Source: Diplolepis rosae | Taxonomy: Eukaryota; Arthropoda; Insecta; Hymenoptera; Diplolepididae | Length of the DNA stretch: 64,000 nucleotides | Reading direction: 5' to 3' | Assembly: GCA_030998225.1 (NCBI GenBank) | Contig: JAPYXD010000753.1 | Coordinates: 3,906,001 to 3,970,000 of the forward strand | Shown: piece after piece, positions 13,001 to 25,000 of the stretch | How the letters are laid out: the number at the start of each line of letters is the position of its first letter | Numbering within the stretch: the first letter of the stretch is position 1 | Program-made: the position numbers and the translations under genes | Notes under the pieces: generated by a model | Databases searched by the model: none | Told to the model about the DNA's origin: nothing | What the model saw: only the letters and a program-made list of their open reading frames with translations

Positions 13001-16000
13001 ATGCCTACTCACCTGGGAAACCTGAAATTATTCAGGGGGTTTTTGGAGGAATAATTTTAAAAAATAAAATTGGAAACAAAATGTGTATAAGATCAGATTT
13101 TGTCAATTAATTTGATTTATAGTAATTAAAAGGCAAGGAGTTCTGAATTATTTTTTAAATTTTGGATACTTTCAAATTTGGATAAAATTTTAGAATTGTA
13201 GCTCATTTATTTTTTTGATATAATGGCTCTAAATTGGCAGTTTTGTAAAATTCAAAGTTTCTGATTTTTTGGTCACTTGAAATTATCTAAGAACTTTTTC
13301 TAAATTTAAATTCTTCAATCATTCAAACTTTAGAAGTTCTACATTTTGTAGTTTCGATTTCAAAATCTGAAATCTTTTTTAGAAATAGATCCTGCAAAAT
13401 TTAAACCTTTAAGGTTCAAAGATTTTTTAAATCTCATTTTGATATTATATTAGTCATTTTTATAATGTAAATTTTTCAAAATCTTTAGTCTTTTGAATTT
13501 GACGAAATATCAATTTTGATTTTTAGATCAATTTCTAGAGTTAAAAGTTTCAAAATTTGAACCTTCGAAATCAGAAGATTTCTGAAATGGGTTATAAATT
13601 TGAAAAATGCAGTTTTCCGCAAATTGACACAATAAATTATCGAACAGAAGAATGAAAATTTTTCTCGGCAGAAAAAGTGTATAAAAAATAAAACAATAAA
13701 AATTTATCAATCAGTAAAAATAAAAAAAACCCCACACTTGAAAAAATCCAAAAACCTCTCTAAGCACCAAAAATAATCAGGAAATTCCAATCCAGAATTT
13801 GAGTAGACATCCTCTCTGTCGCAGACGTTATACAAAAGACCCCATCTGACCTAAAATTATCTTTTTTAATGTCTCTCTAAATATAAAGTCTTTTTATTAT
13901 ATTTGTAAAAGAATTAATTAGAACTTCGTACCATCCATAGATTTCAACTCGTTTTTTAATTTAAGACTTTTGAAATGCAATAAATCCGAGCCATTGGAAA
14001 AGATCATTTTTAGAATCAAATGGGTCAATATATGTATTTGTCACTGTCGCTGCTACCAAATTGTACAACTGCCATACTTTTGTTTAAAAAACTGTTTGTT
14101 CGTAACTGCAGTAAAATTTCTGTAGTTGTTTCTGTCACATCTTTCACGTCATTCGCTACTTTTGCCTTGTTTATATTTTTATCAATAGTATTTTGGTGCC
14201 AAAAATTTGAAGTACAATTCGACATTATGTAAAGCACTTTGCATATTACCACCAAACGAGCTTTTCACGTGATTTTCCGTAAGATTAATCGCTACAATCT
14301 TAATTAATTTATTATTAATTCCCTATCAACTTTCAAAGACACTTTCCTTTCCCTCATTCACTCCTTTTTTAAAATCCGTCCTCTTGCTCAGCGAAAATTC
14401 CGAAAACGTGTCTTTATTTATGTTTTTCGTTAATTTTTTTATAATTAGACTTTGTCGCTGTTGTGTCGATCGTAAAAGACTCGAAGTCCCTTTCCCCCTC
14501 CCCCTTTCCAATAAAAATCCCTCGTCGTGAAAAAGTTTTGTTCGAGTCCTATCTCCGTCTCTCTTACACACACTTATTCAGCGTACGAGTAACATGCATT
14601 TCACTACTTATTATTATATATATGCAATGCGTATATTTTTTTTTTTTTTTTATAAAACAGCCATAAACATATATATCTACACGCATATGCACTGCTGCAA
14701 GCATAAATATTTTTTATTGTCACTCACTCTTTCTCTATTTTTCTCTTTATTTAAATTTTTCCTTTGTACCTTCTTTTTTTTCGTGCACACGCTCTTTATG
14801 TTTTTCTCTTTTAATTTTCACCTATTCTTCTCTTCTGTTTACTTTTCTTTCTCTTTGTCGCATCGCTCGGAATCACAAACTATCAGTCGGTTCAGCCTGA
14901 AAGGCAGAACAAACTTTTTTTTTTTTATAAAAAAGTGCAGTTAACAGCCTGCTAATTGTGTCACCAGAGATCATTTTTCTCCTTATTAGCCTAAGATTAT
15001 AAAACTCTCCTGGAAAAACTTTCGGTTCGGAATTCAATCCTAGCGAATCAGAGCTATTCTGAGTCATTCCCATATCTGTTTCCGAATTAATTCGAAAATC
15101 CGATTCATTCCAGCTAAACCCGAATAAATAAGAACCAATTCGAATCAATCCATGCTTGGATTTATATAAACCGCATTTTAAATTCGAATCGTTCCGACCT
15201 TGGATTTATTCGGATTGAGAATTCGGTTGTTGTTGAATCGGATTGATTTTAACCAATTTTCATCAAATGAGATTCGAAACGTTTTTTCGATTGGTTCGGA
15301 AGTAGATTTCGAAATAAATCGATATCGCTCGAATTGAATTTGAACCATTCCAGCTCAATCTGAATAAATCCGTATCAATCTGAAACAATCCATACTCGGT
15401 TTATCTAAACCGAATATTCAATTCGAATCTTTCCGACCTTAAATTGATTAAAATTGTTTCGAATTGAAAATTCGGTTAAGGTTGAATCGGATTGATTTTT
15501 AACCGATTCAGTTTCAAATTGATTTTCCGATTGGTTCGGAATGCTTCGAAATAGTTCGGAAAGAGATTTCGAAAATGCTTGGTATTGTTAGGATTGAATT
15601 CGAACCATTCCGAATTAATTCGAAAAATTCCAAATCAATTGGAAATTAATTTCGAATTGTTTCAAATTGAAAATTGGGTTTTAATTAATAAGTTTCAGTT
15701 AGATTAATTTTTAAGCAATTTGCATCTCACGTGATTCAAAACGTTTTTTCGATTAGTTCGGAATGCTTCGAATAAAAGAGATTTCGAAAATGCTTGGTAT
15801 CATTTGGAATGAATTTGAACCATTTCGAATTAATTCGAAACATTCCAAATCAATTGGAAATTAATTTCGAATTGTTTAAAATTGAAAATTCGATTTTAAT
15901 TAATAAGCTTGAGTTAGATTAATTTTTAAGCAATTTGCATCTCACGTGATTCAAAACGTTTTTCCGATTATTTCGGAATGCTTCGAATGAAAGAGATTTC

Positions 16001-19000
16001 GAAAATGCTTGGTATCATTTGGAATGAATTTGAACCATTTCGAATTAATTCGAACCATTCCGAATTAATTCGAAACATTCCAAATCAATTCGAAAGTTAT
16101 TTCGAATTATTTCGAATTGAAAATTCGTTTTAATCAATCCCAGCTCAGATTGAATCAGATTGAGTCGGATTGATTTTCAACCGATTTGCATCGATCGAGT
16201 TTCAAAACGGTTTTCCGATTGGTTCGGAATGTTTCGAAATAGTTCGGAAACAAATTTCGAAAATGCTTGCTATCGCTCGGATTGAATTCGAACCATTCCG
16301 AATTAATACGAAACCTTCCAAATCAATTCGAATTGTTTTAAATTGAAAATTTGGTTTTAATCAATCCAAGCTCAGTTAGAATAATATTGAGTTGGATTGA
16401 TTGGTTCGGAATGTTTCGAAATATTCCGGAAACAAACTTCGAAAATGCTCGGATTAAATTCGAACCATTCCGAATTAATTCCAAACGTTCCAAATCAATT
16501 CAGGAATTCTTTTGAATTGAAAATTCGTTTTAATCAATCCAAGCTCAGATTGAATAAGATTGACTCGGATTGATTTTGAACCGATTTACATCTCACGAGA
16601 TTTAAAACAATTTTCCGATTGATTCGGAATGGTTCGGAAATAAATTTCGAAATTTCGAAAAGTTCGAATTGAAAAATCGGTTTTAATCAATGCAAGCTCA
16701 GATTGAATCAGACAGAGTAGGATTGATTTTCAACCGATTTGCATCTCACGAGATTCAAAACAGTTTTCCGATTGGTTCCGATTGATTCGGAATGGTCCGA
16801 AAACAAATTTCTAAAATACTTGGTATCGCTCGGATTGAATTCGAACCATTCCGAATCAATTCGAAAAATTGGTTTTAATCAATCCAAGTTCAGATTCAAT
16901 CAGATTGAGTCGAATTGATTTTTAACCGATTTGCATCTTATGAGATTCAAAACGTTGTTTCGATTGATTCTGAATGATTCGAAATGGTTCGAGAAGTGAT
17001 TTTGGAATGGCTCGGTATCGCTTGGATTGGATTCCTTTCCGAAATATTCGCCAGGTTTGTTCGTTCTCATGTGTTTGAAGTATGAAATTTATTATTCATG
17101 AATATCAATGAACCATTGGCAGGCTGTGACCTCAATGTAAATCTTCCCTTAATGCAGAGCCGCTGAATAAAAAATAAAAGATAAATCAAAGAAAAGCAAG
17201 ATTGAATGCCAAAAGAAAAATGCTTTGCGCAGTTCATCGAAAATGCGAGTAATCGTCTTATCAAATTCTCAGTGTATTAACCAATCTGTACTTTTTCTTT
17301 TGTAGGGGTAGGGCGTCCCAAAAGTAAGTTGATTCTCGAGGTGTTGTTACACGTCAATAACACTTCTTTACCAGCCACTCACCCCCCCTTGCCAATTCTG
17401 ATACCCCTCAGACTTAAGGATGTAGATACGCCTTTATACTTCTTTCAAATTTTCACTATTATTCAATATTATTTACACAACAAGTTGTACTTACATTACA
17501 TTGGAGTTAAAAAGTTGTATGTCTTTATCCAATCTGCTCTCTAAATTTGAATCAGTCAAAATCTACTGATTATCAGTGAAATTTGACTGATTCAAATAGC
17601 CAAAAAGAGGTTACTGTAAATCAGTCAAATTTCACTGATTATTTCAGTGAAAATTGACTGATTTGACAGTGAGAAATATTTTTTCACTGATGAATCAGTG
17701 AAAATTAACTGATTTAACAGTGAAAGATATTTTTTCACTGATGAATCAGTGAAAAGGCAAATAACTGATTTAATCAGTGAAAATTTGACTGATTCAGATT
17801 TAGAGAGTGGAGCATGCAGTTTCAAAATTTTATTTTCAATGTTTTATTGTATATGTACCCCAAAGTTGCTGACGATTTTATTTCTTTTTTTCCTAGTTTT
17901 TGTGCAAATTTTTGATTGAAAAAATTCTATTCGTCACATTAGGGCTTATAGTGATATCTTTTCCTGCGCCAATGGGAGTTATTTGGAATCTAATCATGAC
18001 TTGGATTCGTTCGGATAGAATTTTGAGTGAACATGCGGATAAAGACGGTTTGAATTTTTTATGAATTTGTGCCGGATTTTTTCAGTAGATATTTGGATAT
18101 AGACGCATTCATTAAGACGGATTAAAAGCAGTTTTTCGGATTCGTTCGGACTGATCTTCAATTCTCGCTCAGATTGGGACGAATTGAAAAGGAAGGGATT
18201 TGAATGGAATGAATTTAAAATTAAATCACATATTCAAATAATTTGAAATATTTTTCTGGGTATGCCCCGGATTCAGCCGGATTAAACTTGAGTAGATATG
18301 CGGAGTGAAATTGTTTAAGGAATTCATTTCAAATTCGATAGGATTGAAATAAGGCTAACGAATGAAGTGAAAGTGATTGATAAAATTCCTTAGACTAGTC
18401 TCGGATGCATTCGAATTGAACATCACTAGGCGCAGCTATTAAGCCGGATTAAAACGGATTAAAAATGTGCCTTAAATTGTTCTTGCAAATTCATGGATAG
18501 TATTTTAAATGGACAAACGGATTAAAACTGGTAAAATTTTTTTCATTCAGGTCGAACTTCCGTAGGCACGCAAGAATCAAAACGAATTGGAAAAATGTTT
18601 TGCATTAGTCTCGGGTTGAATCGGATTAAAATTAAAGTAGAAGCACGAATTGGAACAGTTTAAAACGTTTCTTGGATGAGCTTCAGGTTTGTTTGGATTG
18701 AATTGTGCTTTGGATCGATTTCGGAATTGCTTTTACTGGCATGGAAATAGATTTCGAATTAGCACGAAATTAGACGGATAGAATTCCTATCAGAAATTCG
18801 CACCAGGGTTCCATTAATAAGAATTAATTGTCTGTAAGGTATATCTACGTCCTTAAATAAATGTCTAAGTGTATAAATTTTCTGCGCAGCCCCTTTCCCC
18901 CAATTGTCACTTACAAGCAACAATGGTCCAGAATTTTCTGTTTATTAATAAGCATTAATGAATGAGGATTTTGTACGTATTGACATATTTCTGCAAGAGT

Positions 19001-22000
19001 TCCTTTGAGTTCTCACTCCACGTTATCGTCCCTGTGTTATGTTCAAAAACATTTTACGTCATATTCCGAATGTTTACTACTTCTTTTCCAAAGTCAATGT
19101 TTGCCATAATCGCAACAATAATATTCCGCTCCTGTTCATGTTCCATTTATGTTCCAAAATTTATATTTTTCTGTTCACACTTATTTTTCAAGGAATTAGA
19201 TCATTGTTGATTTTCTTTAAAAATTCAGACATTGGAAATTGTTTTAATTAAATCATACTATTACGAAAATAGTAATCTTAGTGAGTATTGTGATGAATAT
19301 TTTTAAATAAGTTTTGGTATATCCAATACTATTTGTACAAGTCTTATTCCAATACAAACCACCAATATTTTTTCGTAAAAATATCTTTTGTTTTGAAAAA
19401 AGTTCAGAACTATTGTAATAATTAATAATTATTACTTCTGAATTTGGAATGTCTGGAGGTTCACAAAATTCTTTTTATTTTCAACTTCAAGGGGAAAAAA
19501 TTAAACCATCACTATCATCATGAATACTATCACTCTCCTAATTAAAATCCTATAATTCTTTCTGCAAGCTGAAAAAACTGATTCAACCCCTTTACGCAAA
19601 AAATTATTGGATCCGATGGGGCTCGATTGACCTCATTCGGAAACACAATTGAAACTGATTCATTTAAGAGAACTGAATGGCGTACCATTATAGAAATAAT
19701 CGATAGAATCCCATTGATCCGATTCAAATACATCATTGAAACCAATTCACTCCATCGGATTGAATCTGATTAAACGAACTGGTTTCAATGATGTATCTAA
19801 ATCGAGTCAATGGGGCTCAATCGGAATCTATCGATTATTTTTAAAAGAGGGCATTGTTTGTGTCCGAATGAATCGGTTTCAATAGTGCTTTTAAATCGGA
19901 ATCAATTGACTCTAATGATTTTTTCCTAAAAAGGATGACAATCCTAAAGAAATCTTTCGACTTGCAGATAAATCTTCCTTCCTCTGAAACTGTCTTAGCA
20001 CGCCTAGCTACGCCTTAGCAATCTAATTAATGTTTCGCCTTGAATGTTATGAATCTTTTTTTAAGAGTGCTTGCCACTTGCTTATTTCTATGTCTACGTG
20101 CTTGTTTATGCGAGGGAAGAGCAAAAAAGAAAAAAAGCAAAAAAAAAAACGGGGATTTTGGGGAAATGGATGACGAAATGGAAATTAATATGGCGGACAG
20201 TAGAGCCTTCGAGGCATCGACAGGTGGAACTAAACAACTACTTTTGTTTTCGCTCCGGCTATTCACAGGGAATCTGGAGAGGGAGTCGAGTTTATGAAGG
20301 TAAAACACTCTTCTTTGACCATAAAAGTGAATTTCTAATGACTTGTTCAGGTTCAAAATAATATAAAAATCCCATTCATAAATAATCGATAAAATCCGAT
20401 TGAGACAAATTGAGACGGATTGGGACCAATAGATACCGATTAGGGCGGATTGGGACCAATTGATACCGATTAGGGCGTATTGGGACCAATTGATACCGAT
20501 TAGGGCGGATTAGGACCAATTGATGCCGATTTATACCGATTAGGGCGAATTGGGACCAATTGATACCGGTTAGGAAGGATTGGGACTAATGCAAAAATAG
20601 AGTTGAAACTGTCCTCTTCCAGAAATAATCGATTGGCCACGATTGGATTCGATTGATCCGATTGAGAGCGATTAAGAAACACGATTGGAAACAATTAAAT
20701 TGATTGATTTCTATCGTGTTTCTTAATCGTTCTCATTTGGGTCAATTGATTCCAATCGTACCCAATCGATTATTTCTAGAAGGGTGGTTCATTTAATTTG
20801 TATGAATATGTTTCAGTTATGTTTCTAAATCAGGTAAATCGGAATCAATCGGGTTTAATCATACTATCGATTATTTCTAGAACTGATGAAGCTTCCTGGC
20901 ACGTTATTAGAGAATCACATTGACATGAACTAATTGAATATGAAAATTTTATAATGATTATCATTTGACAGAGGCAAGAACAGAAGAGAAGTGATCTCGA
21001 TGAACAACTCAAGGATTACATCGCGGAATGGCGGAAGCAGAGAGCCAAGGAGGAGGAGGAACTCAAACGTCTTAAAGTACATTGATGAAATAATTTATAC
21101 GGTCTTTTTATCATGAATTGAAATTTGTATGACTTTTCTTCACTCTATCACTCTTTATAGGAAAAACAAGCAAAGCGTAAGGTCACTCGCGCTGAGGAAG
21201 AAAAGAAACTGGCTCAAAAGAAGAAAGAAGAAGAGGAACGTCGACAACGTGAAATTGGTATGTTTTTACCAAAGAATTTTCAAATTGGTGCAAGTTTTGG
21301 ATTGAAAAAAACTCTATCCGTCCTATTCCGAAATCTGTTTCCGCGAAAATACAAACTAATCCCTATTCAATTCCAAAATCAAAGGTTTTGGATGTGTTCA
21401 GATTTAATTTGAATTTGACGGATGGATTGAGATGGACTAGTTTCCGATTCAGACGGATTGGTTTCCAAGCAGACGTACGGATCGAGGCGGATTAAAATTG
21501 TGACTCAGATAGCTGCCGAAATGGCTCACATTGACATGGAAACAGATTTCGGATTGACGCGGAATAAGACAGAATAAAATGGAGTAGATTCCTATCCGTA
21601 ACTTGCAGCAGAGTAATTAAAGTAATTTATAGTAGTTAACTCGTCATTTTCTTTCCGCAGAGGAGAAGAAACAGCGGGACATAGAGGAGAAGAGGAGGTA
21701 AGAAATATCTTCGAATTTCAGTTTGATTGATGATTTATATCCTTTTAATTGATTTGATTAAATTGAGCAATTTATTTGAAATTGTAGACGTTTGGAGGAA
21801 TCCGAAAAGAAACGTCAAGCTATGATGCAGGCGATGAAGGATCAAGCAAGCAAGAAAGGTCCCAACTTCACCATCACCAAGAGCAGTATAGCTGTAAGTT
21901 TTTCCCATTCTTATCTAAAATATTTCATCTGATTATCTCATTTTTTATTGGGATCTAATTCTGAATTCAGGGAAACTTATCGTCGGCACAAGTGGAACGT

Positions 22001-25000
22001 AATAAGACGAAAGAGCAGCTGGAAGAGGAGAAAAAGATCTCTTTGAGCATTCGTATTAAACCTTTGGAAATAGAGGGTTTGGGAATCGATAAACTGCGCG
22101 CCAAGGCAAACGAACTCTGGGAACAGATTGTCAAACTTGAAACGGAAAAATATGACCTTGAGGAACGTCAAAAGCGTCAGGATTATGACGTGAGTTTGCA
22201 TAGACATTTTCTTATCAATGTTTTTCATAAGAATTATAATGATAAATTTTTTTTTCATAGCTTAAAGAATTGAAGGAAAGGCAGAAGCAGCAGCTTAGAC
22301 ATAAGGCTCTCAAGAAAGGCCTGGACCCTGAAGCCCTTACTGGCAAATACCCAGTTAGTATTAGTTTTTGATAATACAAATTAATTTCTACAGATTTCTC
22401 AAAAAAGCAATTAGAATCCTCCCTGGAGAAAGTTTTGGATTGGAATTTAATTCGAGTGAATTAGAACTATTCCGAACCATTCTGATTCATTTTTAACCAA
22501 TTTCAAAAACTTATTGGATTTCGTTCGAGGCAAATCGGTTAGAAAATCAATCTAACTCAATCCGACTCAATCTGAATGAATCAGAGTTCGGATTGGTTTG
22601 GATGGAAAATATGGTTCAGATTCATCCGGATTAGCACGAATTGATTTTTAACCGATTTGCATCGAATGATTCGGATTGGTTCGGAAATAGATTTCGAAAT
22701 TTCTCGGTATAAATTCCTTTCTGAAAATTTCGTCAGGGCTGTTCTGAATAAATCAGAAAATAAAATAAAAATTCCATTCATGAATAATCAATAAAATCTG
22801 ATTGATACCGATGAGGACGGATTAGGACCGATTGATACCGATTGGAAACGATTGATACCGGTTAGGACGGATTGGGACCGGTGCACGAATAGAATTGAAA
22901 CCGGTCAGTCATTACAAATCAATTCGAAAAACTTTTTAAATCTCCTGACGAAAATTTCGAAAAATTATTGAATATAAGCCATTCCGTTACATTCCGGATC
23001 ATTCTAAACTAATCCGAGAAACATTTTGAAACTCATTTGATGCAAATTGTTTTAAAATTAATCCGAATTAATCCCAGATTGGGTTAATCTCAACCGAATT
23101 TTCAATCCGAATCAATCCCAGCTTGGGTTAACCTCAACCGAATTTTCAATCCGAATGAATCCGAGCTCAGATTTATCTAAATTAAGTCGGGTTGAAAACT
23201 TGGATCGGATTCAATCCTTGGATTGAGCCGGATTGGTTTTTAACAGATTTGCTTCGAATAATATTTGGAATGTTTTTCGGATTGGTTCGGAATGATCCCG
23301 AATGATTCGAGAACAGATTTCGAAATTGCTCCGTATCGCTAGGATTGAATTTCAATCTGAAACCTTTGATAGGGTCTCGTTTGTTGTAAAACGATTGCAC
23401 GCCAATCCGATTCAATCCAAAACAAGTCTTTAATACGAATCAATCCGAAGCAGTCTGAATTCAGATTGATGTGAACCGAATTTCAAATCTGAATTTATAC
23501 GAATTATCCCGACTTCCGATTAATTCGAATTAAAAATTAGGTTCAGATAAATCCGAGCATATATTGAGTCGGATTGGTTCAGATTAATTTAGATTGAATC
23601 GGATTAATTCGGATTGGTTTTATTTTATTTTTCCTCTTCGCTTTGAAAACAGAAAACCTCTATTATAATAGCATTTTTATGTCAAACAGAATATTTTCCA
23701 AATCGGACTTATTTTTATTAATTTTTCAACAAAGTCATGATTTTCCTAAAGAATCTGACGATATTATTCCATACATCTGATAACTTTTAAATTAATTCTA
23801 AACAATTTTGTTCTTGTCAATAGCCTAAAATCCAAGTCGCCTCCAAGTATGAACGTCGTGTCGACACCAGGTCCTATGACGACAAGAAGAAACTCTTTGA
23901 GGGTGTAAGTATGACTTTCTTATAAAACCCCAATACAAAAAATTTCACCAACGAAACACCCAAGAAGACCTTAAACGATCAGAGCTAGAGTCTCTTAAAA
24001 ATCTAGGATAGCGAAAAATGATCGCGTTTATAAATGCACCACAGGGATATGATACGCTTATCGCTGAGATGAACGAGAAATTGTGGAAACAGAAAACAGA
24101 ACAATTCATGAAACGCGCCAAAAGTGAGTCGATCGATATTTATCGAAAAACCTCTGCCTGTTTGTCTTGCTGAGACCCTCAATTGTATTAATCCATGATT
24201 AATACAACGTTCATCCAATCGAATTAGTAACTAAATTTGTCAGCCCTAATTGTTTAGACTTGATTATTGTTTTTAACTTTCGAGGAACGGTTCACCCTCT
24301 TGATATCATTTTGGTGCCGCTCCCTTGTTGATGTCCCCATCAGCATGAGTCGAAAACACGGGGTTTTATTCCATTCAAAGGTTTTACCTTTTGTCTTCTT
24401 ATTGTATAATGTAAATGTTATAATTCATTAATGATGATTTAATAATATACCATAAACCCCAAAACATATAACCATAAAGGGACCAGGCGAATTCTGTGTG
24501 AAAATCCCAGCATGCCATTCTTTCCGTTGGTGTTTCAGGGCCTGACGGATCAGCTCAAGGAGTCCATGGAAAAACAATGGAACCAACAAAAAGAACAGTT
24601 CCTTGGTCGCCAAAAGAGTACGTATATGACAGTGTTCTTTAATAGAACAAACTTCCTGTTTTTCGGAAATTAAAGTACATTCAATCGAGTGTCTGGTTTG
24701 CTATCATCCTATTATGACTTCTGGATGTCCTGTTGACTAAAATTGTGTTTAATTTAGCTGAATATTTCAAAGATCGCAAGGGGCACAGGAATTTTGGACG
24801 TCTTCCAGGCGGCTTAGAGACGTCCCTGGGACTTCAATGAGAGGCTTTTTAATCTCTTTACTCTCTAAACCTGAATCAGTCAAATTTTCACTGATAATCA
24901 GTAATTTGCCTTTTTACTGATTCATCAGTGAAAAAATATTTTTCACTGTCAAATCAGTCAATTTTCACTGAAATAATTAGTGAAATTTGACTGATTTACA

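Noticed and set aside
14463..14944. Open frames with long Phe runs
   Set aside because: T-rich low-complexity DNA; no splice logic and no homology that I recognise.
17306..17323. An 18-nt exon between a strong acceptor and donor in a troponin T intron
   Set aside because: GGGCGTCCCAAAAGTAAGTT resembles the terminal repeat of Tc1/mariner-like elements, and the exon is not needed: 5730 joins 20269 in phase.
17537..17808. CRISPR-like array, because short words repeat with similar spacers
   Set aside because: The words are inverted, the spacers are not unique and the setting is an insect intron. It is a TIR element.
20027..20361. Overlapping open frames of 85-109 codons on both strands
   Set aside because: Only the 31-nt piece at 20269-20299 fits troponin T with correct phase. 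The rest is intron, and the long frames are chance around an A-rich run.
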